Notes: a model not told the origin generated them from the sequence alone. Counted from the first letter of the stretch, positions 13,801-23,020 are shown. The stretch: DNA of 25,022 bases from DATGWF01 sp035299585 (GCA_035299585.1 DATGWF010000038.1:1-25022); one strand, 5' to 3'. Made by a program: numbers and translations.

Positions 13801-14762
13801 GTGGGTTCCTCCGTGGTGAGCATGCGCACGATCAGCGCGATAAGGAGTTCTTTCTCGCGCGGGTCACTCATGGCGACCATGAGTGCAATCGCGGCGAGGG
13901 CGTTATTCGAGATGCGTGGCTCGCCAGCCCGGTTATGCAGCTGACCGTTGCGCGCCAAGAACGTCACGAAGAGCGCTGCCGCGCTGCGTTTATTGCCGTC
14001 GGCGAGCGGGTGGTCTTTCACCACCAGGTACAGCAGGTTCGCGGCCTTCTGCTCCACGGTTCGGTAGATCTGCTCCCCAGCAAAGCCCTGATAAATCGCG
14101 TCAACGATGCCACGCAACGCATCGCCACGTTCCGCGCCAAACAATGTGTCGTGCGGGAACTCGGCCGCGACACTGTCGATCACCGCCCGCGCCTCTTCGT
14201 AGGACAGCGTCCAGCCGGGCATCGACCCACCGCTTGTCGCGAGCTCGCCCTCGTCGTAGTCACGCAGCAGGGTGAGGCTCGGAAGGTACGCGGACAGCAC
14301 CTCGGCCACCCCGGCAACGAGCTCGTTGTTTGCTCGCGACAGCACGGATACGAGTTGGCCCAGCTCGGCAAGACGCGCCTCGTTTACGGCGACACCCTTG
14401 ACGAGGTAGTCGCGCAAGCGATCCGTCGCCCACATGCGAAACTTGGTCGCGATGCGCGACTTGACTCGGTACCCCACCGAGATGATGACGTCGAGGTTGT
14501 AGTAGATGAGGTCGCGCTCAACTATGCGCGAACCCTCTTGACGAACTGTCAAGAAATTCTTGACAGTTGCAGCGTCGGAAAGCTCACCCTCTTCAAAAAC
14601 GTTTGCAATGTGCTGTTGGATGTTCTGTTTCGAGGTATCGAACAGTTCAGCAATTTGCTGCTGAGTCAGCCAAACGGTGTCGTCCTCAAGTCGAACGTCA
14701 ACGTGGGTCGAACCGTCGTCGGCAACAAACAGCAGCAACTCACTCGGTGATTGGGCGTTCAT
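13797..14762 (-). CDS. RhuM-type protein with C-terminal Fic/Doc domain
   Basis: A 321-residue two-domain protein. The N-terminal RhuM domain (residues 1 to about 120) has the signatures DTVWLTQQQIAELFDTSKQN, IQQHIANVF, and YYNLDVIISVGYRVKS, and looks like a DNA-binding, toxin-antitoxin-like module. The C-terminal domain has the Fic/Doc active-site motif HPLADGNKRS at 251-260 (general form HxFxDGNKR), preceded by a helical region; such enzymes transfer AMP or phosphate to target proteins. The catalytic His251, Asp255 and Lys/Arg are present. Start ATG 14762 has AAGGAG nine bases upstream. It lies 60 bases after hsdM and overlaps hsdS by ATGA, so it is co-expressed with the restriction system. 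Target and inhibitor are unknown. Confidence 0.88.
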   Translation of the reverse strand: MNAQSPSELLLFVADDGSTHVDVRLEDDTVWLTQQQIAELFDTSKQNIQQHIANVFEEGELSDAATVKNFLTVRQEGSRIVERDLIYYNLDVIISVGYRVKSRIATKFRMWATDRLRDYLVKGVAVNEARLAELGQLVSVLSRANNELVAGVAEVLSAYLPSLTLLRDYDEGELATSGGSMPGWTLSYEEARAVIDSVAAEFPHDTLFGAERGDALRGIVDAIYQGFAGEQIYRTVEQKAANLLYLVVKDHPLADGNKRSAAALFVTFLARNGQLHNRAGEPRISNNALAAIALMVAMSDPREKELLIALIVRMLTTEEPT

Positions 14763-14822
14763 GAAGGCATGCTCCTTACTCGCCCCCCTGGGTTGGCTTC
14801 AGACAACCACGACCCACCGACA

Positions 14823-16385
14823 TTAACGCCCCTCGAGGTCCGCGACGATGGCGTCGATCTTTTCGCGCAGCACCTGCTGGCGGGCCACAATCTCGGCAAT
14901 CTCTGCGTTCAGCGCAGTGATGTCGATGACTTCGCGGGTGTCTTCTTTTTCGACGTATGTGCTCACCGAAAGCGTGTAGTCGTTCTCGGCAATCTCAGCG
15001 GCGTCGACCAAGCGCGCAACATACTCCACGCTCTCGCGGGCTTCGAGGAGGTCGAGGATGCGTTGCCGTTTCGGCTCCGTCATCACGTTGTACTTGCCGA
15101 CCTTCTCAAACTCGGCGGACGCGTCAATGAAGAGAACGCTGTTGTCGCGCTTCGATTTCTTGAGCACAAGTGCACACGTCGCAATCGAGGTGCCATAGAA
15201 CATGTTGTCGGGCAACTGAATGATGGCGTCGACAAAGTTGTTGTCGACGAGGTACTTTCGAATCTTTGCTTCAGCTTGACCGCGGTACAGCACGCCGGGG
15301 AACTCGATTACGACAGCCGTGCCGTCCACTGCCAGCCAGCTCAGCATGTGCATTGTGAAGGCGAGGTCCGCCTTCGTCTTCGGCGCGAGCACGCCAGCCG
15401 GCGCAAACCGCGGATCCTGGATGAGCAGCGGGTTGGCGTCGCCCTCCCACTTGGTCGAGTACGGCGGGTTCGACACAATCGCTTCGAATGGCTCTTCGTC
15501 AGCGTGCTCGGGGCTGGGGTGGGTGAGGGTGTCGCCGAGCGCGATATTGAAGTTCTCGTAATTGATGTCATGCAAGAACATGTTGATGCGGCACAGGTTG
15601 TACGTAGTCAGGTTGATCTCCTGGCCGTAGAAGCCTTGGCGCACATTCTCTTTGCCGAGCACTTTTGCGAACTGCAGTAGGAGCGAGCCCGAACCACACG
15701 CCGGGTCGTACACCTTGTTCACCTTGGTCTTACCCTGCACTGCGATACGTGTGAGCAGGTTCGAGACCTCCTGCGGCGTGAAGTATTCACCACCCGATTT
15801 ACCAGCGCTTGAGGCGTACATTGCCATGAGGTATTCGTAGGCGTCGCCGAAGGCGTCGATTGAGTTGTCAGCGTAGCTGCCGATGTTGAGGTCGCCGATG
15901 GCGTCGAGCAGCTTCACGATTTTGTCGTTGCGCTGAGCCACTGTGTTGCCCAGCTTGGGGCTATTGACGTCCAGATCGTCGAACAGGCCCTTCAGGTCGC
16001 TTTCGCTTGCGGTGCCGACGGCGGAGCCTTCGATGTCCTTGAAGATTTGGCTCAACGTGACGTTGAGGTTTTCGTCGTGGCGTGCGCGTTCGCGAACGTT
16101 TTCGAACAGTTCGCTCGGGAGAATGTAGAAGCCTTTGGCTTGAACGGTGGTGGCGCGTGCGTTCTCGGCAACAGCGTCACTCAGCTTCGCGAAATTGAAG
16201 TCGGCCTGGCCGGCCTCGCGCTGGTGCCGATTGATGTAGTCAGTGAGGTTCTCCGAGATGAATCGGTAGAACAGCATGCCGAGCACGTAGGACTTGAAGT
16301 CCCATCCGTCGACCGCGCCGCGTAGGTCGTTTGCGATGCGCCAAATCGTCTTGTGCAGTTCTGCGCGTTGAGCTTCGCCGCTCAT
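14823..16385 (-). CDS. hsdM: Type I restriction-modification DNA methyltransferase (HsdM)
   Basis: A 520-residue N6-adenine methyltransferase subunit. An N-terminal helical domain (about 1-150) precedes the catalytic domain: GGEYFTP at 198-204, DPACGSGSLLL at 227-237 (SAM motif I), GQEINLTTYNLCRINMF (motif II) and NPPYS at 306-310 (motif IV, adenine methylation). A C-terminal helical extension binds HsdS. First gene of the minus-strand operon hsdM, rhuM-fic, hsdS, hsdR, nuclease. ATG 16385 is preceded by GGGGGGA. Upstream, TTGTCC and TAGTCA 18 bases apart form a weak candidate promoter around 16410-16445. Confidence 0.96.
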   Translation of the reverse strand: MSGEAQRAELHKTIWRIANDLRGAVDGWDFKSYVLGMLFYRFISENLTDYINRHQREAGQADFNFAKLSDAVAENARATTVQAKGFYILPSELFENVRERARHDENLNVTLSQIFKDIEGSAVGTASESDLKGLFDDLDVNSPKLGNTVAQRNDKIVKLLDAIGDLNIGSYADNSIDAFGDAYEYLMAMYASSAGKSGGEYFTPQEVSNLLTRIAVQGKTKVNKVYDPACGSGSLLLQFAKVLGKENVRQGFYGQEINLTTYNLCRINMFLHDINYENFNIALGDTLTHPSPEHADEEPFEAIVSNPPYSTKWEGDANPLLIQDPRFAPAGVLAPKTKADLAFTMHMLSWLAVDGTAVVIEFPGVLYRGQAEAKIRKYLVDNNFVDAIIQLPDNMFYGTSIATCALVLKKSKRDNSVLFIDASAEFEKVGKYNVMTEPKRQRILDLLEARESVEYVARLVDAAEIAENDYTLSVSTYVEKEDTREVIDITALNAEIAEIVARQQVLREKIDAIVADLEGR

Positions 16386-16522
16386 GAATCCCCCCTGAGT
16401 TTCACTCCTGACTACACCCTAAAGGGGGTCAAGGACAATGCAGCCCTAGCGCATTCAAATGTCGGCCAGAGTCGCTAACGTTTATGCCAGGCGTAGAAGC
16501 CTTATGGGGGATCGGGGGAAAA

Positions 16523-17125
16523 ATGGAAGAACTCAAGGCGACCTTGCCGGACGGACGTGGCGTTCTACTTCGAGGGGACGGTACGTGGGAATTCGCCCGG
16601 CCGGCGAGTAGTGACGATCCAGGGGGATTCCGCCGCTCAAAGTGGGGCATGAGCATCGCAGAAGTCCGGGATTCAGAGTCGCTGACGGTCGAAATCGAGG
16701 ACGATGATTTGCTCATTTACTCGACCATGCTCGACGGCCACAACTACCGGATCGCGTACATCTTCGTGGGGAACAGGCTCTGCCGTGCCAAGTACATCCT
16801 GAACGAAGAATTCGTGAACGAGAACAACTACCTCTCTGCCGCATCCTCGTTGCGGGAAGCTCTCACTGTGAAGTACGGGAAGCCCAAGGACCACAGGGAA
16901 TATTGGCTCAACGACCTTTGGCGTGATGACTATGCAATGCATGGCCGGGCTGTGGCATCCGGACATTACTCCTTGTATACGACCTGGGAGCTTGGCGAGA
17001 CTGAGCTCACCCTTGGGGTGTCAGGCGAAAACTTTGATATCCGGGTGATTGCTGAATACAGTTCGGTCACTCTCTCGGAGCTCGAGGCGTCTCTCCGTCA
17101 GTCGGCCGTGCTCGACGAGTTGTGA
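16523..17125 (+). CDS. Hypothetical protein (WGMS-domain-like)
   Basis: A 200-residue protein I do not recognise. ATG 16523 is chosen because GGGGGAA lies right upstream; the frame opens earlier (16484) but without a ribosome site. The N-terminus ATLPDGRGVLLRGDGTWEF resembles a short beta motif seen in many hypotheticals, and GFRRSKWGMSIAEVRDSE resembles the 'KWGMSxxEV' repeat found in secreted and defence-linked proteins of unknown role. No signal peptide or membrane helix. It is divergent from hsdM and 155 bases upstream of the large helicase-nuclease gene, in the same direction, so a functional link with the latter is possible. The gap to the helicase gene carries a TACGAT hexamer at 17218 but no fitting -35. 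Confidence 0.65.
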   Translation: MEELKATLPDGRGVLLRGDGTWEFARPASSDDPGGFRRSKWGMSIAEVRDSESLTVEIEDDDLLIYSTMLDGHNYRIAYIFVGNRLCRAKYILNEEFVNENNYLSAASSLREALTVKYGKPKDHREYWLNDLWRDDYAMHGRAVASGHYSLYTTWELGETELTLGVSGENFDIRVIAEYSSVTLSELEASLRQSAVLDEL

Positions 17126-17280
17126 CTTGGCTTGACTGCGCCCACCTCGGTCCCGAGTAGCCTGCCTCTCTGCTCGCGACCGGCCGAGGCGCCAGCCAAT
17201 CAATTGATGTAAAACGGTACGATTTCACGGAGTCGCTCAGTGGCCGCGGGGGCCGGGCGGCAGGTGTTTGGGGGAAGCAC

Positions 17281-20200
17281 ATGGCGACATCCGAAAGCCT
17301 CATGCGACGCGCGTCCGAGGAATGGCGAAAGTCCCTCATCGACGTGGGAGGCGGCAACCGCCTGTTGTTCTTTCGCCAGACCGCGACGACCATCCCTCTC
17401 GCACAAGCGGACCCTCGTGCCGTCCAGAACTTGGTAGAAGGGGACCGAGTCTCCCTTCGAAACCTTTTTCCGAAGCAGGAAGATTTCGCAAAAGCGCAGA
17501 AGGCCTGCGCCGGACTAGATCGAAGACAACGGCAAGCCCAGGAGGAATACGGTCTTTCCGTTTTGTATCTCGCTGTCGGCTTCGCAACCTGGCAGGCCGA
17601 GTCGACTACCACGGTCACGCCAAACGCGCCCGTCCTGCTTCGAAGCCTCCAGCTCGAGAAAAAGCGTGGTGCGCAAGAAAACTGGTTCCTCCAGGTCGAC
17701 GAAGAAATCCAACTGAACAGCGTCCTCGAGCATCTTTTGAACGCTGACAAGAAGCGCATCAATGAGGAATTCATACTCGATGCCGAAGGAGACGACGACC
17801 TTTCCCTCGACCGATTTGAAGCAGCCTGCGCGGATGTGCCTGGCTTCTTGCTCTCACGCTCCCTCACAATCGGTGCGTTCAGCTACCAGAACGAAGCGAT
17901 GGTCGAGGACATCACGAATATCGACGCATTGCTCGAATCCGACATGGCGCGTGCGCTGTCTGGTGAAGCTTCCGCAGTTGAAGCCGTTCGTGCCCAGCCG
18001 GGGCAAGTCGACCCCGACGCGTCCGATTACGCTCCGGTTGATTCGGAGTTTCTTGTGCTTGACGCAGATGCGAGTCAGTCGTACGCCGTCAATGCTGTCT
18101 GTGCTGGGCGCAATCTCGTTATCGAAGGTCCTCCGGGAACTGGCAAGAGCCAAACAATTGCGAACCTCATCGCTTCGCTTGTGGCGCACAAGAAGCGGGT
18201 GCTGTTCGTCGCGCAAAAGAAAGCCGCAATCGACGCCGTCCTGGCGCGGCTCAAGAACGTCGAACTTGATCACCTCGTGATGGATGCGTTTTCCTCCGCG
18301 AACTCGAGGAAGTATGCGTCTGCTGAATTGAGGGATGCCGTTGAACGCAGGCAGGCGACCGGCGTACCTCGGGTCGATTCTCTCCACCGCAGCCTCCGGA
18401 AACAGCGAGACCTACTTGTTGGCCGAAAAGATGCGATGCGCTCAGCGGAGTTCGGCTGGGGAATCAGCGCTGAGCAAATCCTCACCGGCCTCGCGTCCGT
18501 GCCGGAAGAATGCCGGATGGATTTCTCCATCTCGACCAAAGCATTTGCCTCTTGGGGGGCGGACACGCTTGAAGAGCTTGAAGATGCGGTCCGGGAACTT
18601 CACTCACTCGGAGCCCTTGCGCCCTCCTGGTCGGAACAGAACGGCTGGAACCCCAAAGCACTGAAGTCGACCAAAGCGGTCGAGGAATCAAGTGAGCTTA
18701 TTCGCGTCGTCCAGGGCGAGCTCCTGCCCGATGGGCTCGACGCCTTGAACGCTCTAGTCGACAAAGCCAGTTTGGATGCGCCAGTTCGCCTCGACGAGTT
18801 GCCCGCCCTTCTTGAGCGGATGGACACCGCCGCCGACGTTTACGCCGTCGCCCCCAAGCTCCTAGGCAAGAGCGAGAGCGCAGAGTCGGTTCGCAATTAC
18901 CTTGCCTCGTGGGATAAAGCGTTCCGGCGTGATTCGGGGCTGAAATTGGGCATGCTGCTCAGGCGGAGGTACCGCAAGGCGAGCTTGCTTTTGCTCGGAA
19001 GTGTCTCGCCCCAGCAACGTCCGGCAACTCTCCGAAGCGCTCTCATGCTTTGGGAGACCACTACATTGGGGGCGACGCCCGCGCCGCCTAAGAAGTACGC
19101 CCAGTATCGCGACCAGATTTCGCAGATGCGAAGTGCCCTTCAGTCCCTCGATTCATATCTGATCGGCCTCAAGACCTCGGAACAGGAACTCGAGAGGATT
19201 CATGAAACTCTCCGGCGCCTTGACCAGGACAGCCGTCGGTTCGACATGCCGACCGTTCACAAACTTGGAAAGCAGCTCCGTGATGCGGGTCTCACGAGAC
19301 TTATAGACGTTCTCGCGACGTCGCCCCAAACTGAGTGGGGCGACCAAGATTTCGGTCTCATATTGCGCTGGGTCGTGCTGAAGGCGTTGCTAAGTGACGC
19401 ATATTCGAAGTACCCCTCGGCGCTCGGAGCCCCAGGTGAGCGGTTCGATGAAGCCGCGCTTGGGTTCCGCGAGGCAGACGTTGAGCACCTCAAGGCGAAT
19501 GCTGCACGAGTGCAACGTCTCGCAGCAGAGCATCTCAAGGCCGTCCTTGATGACAACCCGGACGAGTATGCCGTGCTGAAGAAGGAACTCACGCGCTCAC
19601 GAAACTTCAAGTCTGTTCGGACCCTTTTCGAGGAAGCCCCGAACGTCATCCTTGCCGCAAAGCCCGTGTGGGCGATGAGTCCACTCGCCGTGTCGAGGTT
19701 GGTCCCCGCCGAACAGCTGTTTGATGTTGTGATTTTCGACGAGGCGAGTCAGGTGAAGCCGGCCGATGGAATTCCGGCAATCATGCGCGCCGCGCAGGTC
19801 GTGGTGGCGGGAGATAGCAAACAGCTTCCACCGACAAGCTTTTTTGCCAAGGTCCTGGACGACAGCATGGATAACGACGAGCAAGAGGATCTTGCGTTGG
19901 AGGCCGTTGAATCGGACGGAGACCCATCGGCGCAAGTAGAGGCAATTTCGGGAGGCGAAACGCTCACGGCCGACGCTGAAAGCATTCTCTTCGCAATTGA
20001 CCGCGTGCTTGCCGGGCAGTCTCGGCGACTGCTCTGGCACTATCGATCCCGGGACGAACGGCTCATTGCCGTTTCGAATGCCCACGTGTACCAAAACACT
20101 CTCACCACGTTCCCGGCTTCGGATACTCCGGACGCCCTCCGGCATGAGGTGGTGCCATTCAGCAAAGGCATTGGCGGGACGACAAACAGCCCGGAGCTTG

Positions 20201-21282
20201 AAGTTCAACGAGTGGTTGAGCTGGTCAAGGAGCACTTCGAATCTCGACCCGACGAGTCGCTCGGAGTCATCACGTTCGGCGTCAAGCATCAGCGCCGCGT
20301 CGAAGCCGCAATATCGCTTCTCGCGGCATCGGACGAGGCGTTCGCTGAAGCCATCTCTGATGGCCCAGACCCCTTCTTCATCAAGAACATCGAAAGCGTG
20401 CAGGGTGACGAGCGAGATGCAATCATCCTCAGTCTCGGGTACGGCAAAGATGCGGCTGGGAAACTCAAGATGTTCTGGGGCCCGCTCCTCAAGGAGGGGG
20501 GCCAACGCCGCCTCAATGTTGCAATCAGCCGTGCTCGGCGGCGGATGACACTCGTGACGAGCTTCTCTGCAGATGATGTGGCTGACGACATGCATTCGTC
20601 TGAGGGGTTCAAGCTTTTCTATCGCTTCCTGCGCTTCATGGCGTCGAACGGTGAAGAAATTTCCGGAGGGCCAGACGAGCGCCACCCAATGAACCCCTTC
20701 GAGCTTGACATCTTCAACCGGCTCACTGAGGCCGGGCTTCAGTTGCGGCCGCAGTTTGGGGTGGGCAGTTACCGCCTTGATTTCGCCGTGCGACACCCCG
20801 ATTTCCCGGGCCGCTATGTGATGGCGATTGAAGCAGATGGGGCTTCGTATCATTCCGGAGTAACTGCTCGCGAGCGCGATCGGCTTCGCCAGGAGCTACT
20901 CGAACAGCGCGGTTGGAACTTCCACCGCATTTGGAGCACTGACTGGTTCGGTGACCCGTCAGCTGAGATCCAAAAGGTCCGTGCGGCATACGAGCAGGCG
21001 CTCCGCGGTATCGCTCCTGCCGTTGCAGACCATGACGCCGGGGCTGCCCGCCCAAAGTGGAGCGTGAGTTCGCTTGAAAGGGATGTCCCGCTTCCACCAT
21101 TCATCCGCGGCCTGCCGATTGATGAGTACCCGCCGCATCTGCTCGACCGCATTCTGTCCCACGTTCGGAGCGACAAGGTGATGAGGACAAAATCGGACGA
21201 AGTCGAGGAGATATTCCAGCTACTGGGCTACCGGCGGCGTGGGACAAAAATCATGGCCCGTCTCGAACGATTAGTGCGCTAG
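17281..21282 (+). CDS. DUF4011-helicase-PD-(D/E)xK (Vsr/MTES_1575-like) defence protein, Hhe-like
   Basis: A 1333-residue multidomain protein. Residues 1 to about 200 form a DUF4011 region (EWRKSLIDVGGGNRLLFF). A superfamily 1 DNA2/NAM7-type helicase follows: Walker A GPPGTGKS at 283-290, a long helical insertion (about 360-760), Walker B DEASQ near 820, GDSKQLPP, ESVQGDERDAIILS and RRLNVAISRARRR. The C-terminal nuclease has D1167 (SYRLDFAV) and E1184-A-D1186 (MAIEADGASYH), as in the Vsr-like MTES_1575 family. A small DUF3320-like helical tail ends the protein. This domain order is that of the single-gene anti-phage system named Hhe (from memory of published defence screens). All catalytic residues look intact. 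ATG 17281 is preceded by TGGGGGAAG. Own promoter likely; target recognition unknown. Confidence 0.9.
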   Translation: MATSESLMRRASEEWRKSLIDVGGGNRLLFFRQTATTIPLAQADPRAVQNLVEGDRVSLRNLFPKQEDFAKAQKACAGLDRRQRQAQEEYGLSVLYLAVGFATWQAESTTTVTPNAPVLLRSLQLEKKRGAQENWFLQVDEEIQLNSVLEHLLNADKKRINEEFILDAEGDDDLSLDRFEAACADVPGFLLSRSLTIGAFSYQNEAMVEDITNIDALLESDMARALSGEASAVEAVRAQPGQVDPDASDYAPVDSEFLVLDADASQSYAVNAVCAGRNLVIEGPPGTGKSQTIANLIASLVAHKKRVLFVAQKKAAIDAVLARLKNVELDHLVMDAFSSANSRKYASAELRDAVERRQATGVPRVDSLHRSLRKQRDLLVGRKDAMRSAEFGWGISAEQILTGLASVPEECRMDFSISTKAFASWGADTLEELEDAVRELHSLGALAPSWSEQNGWNPKALKSTKAVEESSELIRVVQGELLPDGLDALNALVDKASLDAPVRLDELPALLERMDTAADVYAVAPKLLGKSESAESVRNYLASWDKAFRRDSGLKLGMLLRRRYRKASLLLLGSVSPQQRPATLRSALMLWETTTLGATPAPPKKYAQYRDQISQMRSALQSLDSYLIGLKTSEQELERIHETLRRLDQDSRRFDMPTVHKLGKQLRDAGLTRLIDVLATSPQTEWGDQDFGLILRWVVLKALLSDAYSKYPSALGAPGERFDEAALGFREADVEHLKANAARVQRLAAEHLKAVLDDNPDEYAVLKKELTRSRNFKSVRTLFEEAPNVILAAKPVWAMSPLAVSRLVPAEQLFDVVIFDEASQVKPADGIPAIMRAAQVVVAGDSKQLPPTSFFAKVLDDSMDNDEQEDLALEAVESDGDPSAQVEAISGGETLTADAESILFAIDRVLAGQSRRLLWHYRSRDERLIAVSNAHVYQNTLTTFPASDTPDALRHEVVPFSKGIGGTTNSPELEVQRVVELVKEHFESRPDESLGVITFGVKHQRRVEAAISLLAASDEAFAEAISDGPDPFFIKNIESVQGDERDAIILSLGYGKDAAGKLKMFWGPLLKEGGQRRLNVAISRARRRMTLVTSFSADDVADDMHSSEGFKLFYRFLRFMASNGEEISGGPDERHPMNPFELDIFNRLTEAGLQLRPQFGVGSYRLDFAVRHPDFPGRYVMAIEADGASYHSGVTARERDRLRQELLEQRGWNFHRIWSTDWFGDPSAEIQKVRAAYEQALRGIAPAVADHDAGAARPKWSVSSLERDVPLPPFIRGLPIDEYPPHLLDRILSHVRSDKVMRTKSDEVEEIFQLLGYRRRGTKIMARLERLVR

Positions 21283-21510
21283 CCACGCTTTCGAAGCCAG
21301 CGGCGCGGCTCTGGCTGGGGTGGGTCTACCGAGTTTGTCACGCACCTGACCGCTCGCGGCACCAACGTGTCCGCGCGGCTTGACTTCGACCCGAGACCTT
21401 CAGCGCGTGCCCGGTCAATGCATTCCCCTCTCGACGCTTGGCGTCTCGCGAAAGACTTGAATGCGCATTGCGTCCGAACCGAGGGAAAGGGCTCGCCACG
21501 CTGGCACGAT

Positions 21511-21539
21511 TTTTGGGTGTCGGACGCGTGGGGTATGTT
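21511..21539 (+). promoter_or_regulatory. Candidate promoter for the gene at 21577
   Basis: TTTTGG, a 17-base spacer and TATGTT precede the start by about 40 bases. The rest of the 294-base gap (21283-21576) holds a hairpin AGCCAG..CTGGCT (near 21296) and a small GACGC-TTG-GCGTC stem (near 21434), but no recognisable gene. Confidence 0.35.
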
Positions 21540-21576
21540 CGCCAAAACATCACGATTTTCTTGGGGGGAAGCATTG

Positions 21577-22134
21577 ATGTATCCAACTGTTGCCGATCAG
21601 ATGGCCGAAACGTGGGTAGAGGCCGCCGACGAATTACAAGCGGTCTTCAACCAAATGAAACTTGGCTTTACCGTTGAGGCAAGAAACGATGGCGAAGGTC
21701 GCCATATTCTTTTCGTCAAGTACGGCGAGGAGTCAGTGGCGATCGAGCGAATTCAAGGAGAGTGGATTTTCCTCACCCGGACGCTCACCTACCCGGATTC
21801 CGAAACTGAGCGAATCCGACCTTTTCCGGGCTTCGAAATTGTCTCCGCTGAGATGCTCGCGATCACTGTTCTCGGGCAGATGAAAATCGAGATGATGAAG
21901 ATTGCCCGGCTCATGAAGCAGGTGCCAGAATTGCAGCCTTTCCTCGCGTCAAGGTTTGACAGGGCTGCTCTTACGGAACTGATTATTGCTTCATCGGCGA
22001 CTGAAGTGCAGGGCTATTGGATTGATATCGACCCGTCGTGCTCAGTCGAGAAAGACTTCGTCCTTTGCAAGCTTGGGGAGCTGATGACGCAAGAGTTTGA
22101 GGGGCGCGTGGCCAAGCTTTTTGAAGGGGTGTAA
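21577..22134 (+). CDS. Hypothetical protein next to the Hhe-like gene (YbjN-like fold possible)
   Basis: A 185-residue cytoplasmic protein. ATG 21577 is preferred because GGGGGGAAG lies seven bases upstream; the frame is open to 21367 without another ribosome site. The centre has alternating strands (FTVEARNDGEGRHILFVKYG, SVAIERIQGEWIFLTRT) reminiscent of YbjN-like sensory domains, then a helical segment (MKIEMMKIARLMKQVPELQP) and a C-terminal acidic helix. No signal peptide, membrane helix or catalytic motif is evident. It follows the helicase-nuclease in the same direction but 294 bases away, with a candidate promoter of its own. I cannot assign a function; it could be a partner of the defence gene. 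Confidence 0.6.
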   Translation: MYPTVADQMAETWVEAADELQAVFNQMKLGFTVEARNDGEGRHILFVKYGEESVAIERIQGEWIFLTRTLTYPDSETERIRPFPGFEIVSAEMLAITVLGQMKIEMMKIARLMKQVPELQPFLASRFDRAALTELIIASSATEVQGYWIDIDPSCSVEKDFVLCKLGELMTQEFEGRVAKLFEGV

Positions 22135-22205
22135 AACCTCGGCTCAACCTGGCTGATTGCGCCCCTGAGTGATGTTGCTTCTGGACCAGCCGGCGACCTC
22201 GCGCC

Positions 22206-22787
22206 TTAGTGCAGGCTGGCGTCGGCGGGGCCGACTCGCACGCCGGTGAACTCCACGGTGAGTCCGCCGCGTGAGGGGCTCGCGACGAGCAGCCCGGCCC
22301 TCCATTCACGAGCCGGATCGAGTGGCGCCAACCGCACTAGGCGCCACTCGGTCTCGTCCGCGCGGCGCGCCCGAACCGTGAGCGCATCACCGCTGCGGCT
22401 CGCCCGCACCACCACCTCGTGGCCCTGCCACTCCGGCACCGGCGCCACCGACCAATCCGACAGCTCCCGCGTCACCACCGCGCCGAGCTGCGGGGCGCCA
22501 TCGGCGAACTCCACGCCCGCCTTCACCCAGTTGCGGTCATCCGACCACACCAGCACGCCCGCCTGATCGAACTGCTGGTCGTAGTCCAGCCGCCACGACA
22601 CCTCGATAGCCGTCTCCGGCGCAAAAGGGTGCAGCAAGCCGTGCCCGGTGTCGTGCACGAAGCCATACGAGGTCGTGCGCCAGAAATCACTTTCGGCGGC
22701 GGCGGTCACACGCAACATGCCGCCCGACTCCTGAACGGCTACCGGCGGATTCACCCACTCGCCCGACCCCAACGCACGCGACTCCAT
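22206..22787 (-). CDS. DUF1349 domain protein (concanavalin-like fold)
   Basis: A 193-residue protein of the DUF1349 family, whose members adopt a jelly-roll/concanavalin-A-like fold and may bind sugars. Signatures are SDFWRTTSYGFVHDTGH, FDQAGVLVWSDDRNWVKAGVEF and SRGGLTVEFTGVRVG. ATG 22787 is preferred over the upstream start at 22847, because the region between resembles non-coding DNA and the shorter form matches family length. No signal peptide, so cytoplasmic. It sits downstream of, and on the same strand as, the secreted cysteine-rich gene pair, 26 bases past the 68-residue ORF, so it could be cotranscribed, but the function shows no obvious link. Confidence 0.85.
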   Translation of the reverse strand: MESRALGSGEWVNPPVAVQESGGMLRVTAAAESDFWRTTSYGFVHDTGHGLLHPFAPETAIEVSWRLDYDQQFDQAGVLVWSDDRNWVKAGVEFADGAPQLGAVVTRELSDWSVAPVPEWQGHEVVVRASRSGDALTVRARRADETEWRLVRLAPLDPAREWRAGLLVASPSRGGLTVEFTGVRVGPADASLH

Positions 22788-22813
22788 ACCCACATTCTGT
22801 CGCACCCGCTTTG

Positions 22814-23020
22814 CTATTGCCGGCGTTGGCCGCCCTGCCGCACCCACGCCCGCGCTGCGATGGCCAGCGCTATGGCTACCGCAATGAGGGCGATTGCCCA
22901 GAGCAGAATTGCGAAGTCAAACAAACCGGGAACGTGGCTCAAGGCGGTGAGCGTGGACGCGAACATCAGCAGGATGACAACGCCCCACCGCTCGGATTGT
23001 GGGCGCGGTAGATGGTTCAT
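22814..23020 (-). CDS. 68-residue two-helix membrane protein (possible immunity partner)
   Basis: The start ATG 23020 overlaps the stop of the upstream cysteine-rich precursor gene as ATGA (23017-23020), so the two are translationally coupled. The product has a basic N-terminus (MNHLPRPQSERW), a first membrane helix at about 12-29, a second at about 33-58 (LFDFAILLWAIALIAVAIAL) and a basic RQGGQRRQ tail. Small membrane proteins encoded directly after cysteine-rich bacteriocin precursors often confer self-immunity or aid export. That function is inferred only from position. The frame continues upstream to 23188 but that part is the reverse frame of the precursor. No family name recognised. Confidence 0.7.
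   Translation of the reverse strand: MNHLPRPQSERWGVVILLMFASTLTALSHVPGLFDFAILLWAIALIAVAIALAIAARAWVRQGGQRRQ

Noticed and set aside
19597..20853. 418-codon minus-strand ORF opposite the Hhe-like helicase
   Set aside because: Reverse shadow of the helicase and nuclease motifs; no ribosome site or recognisable domain.
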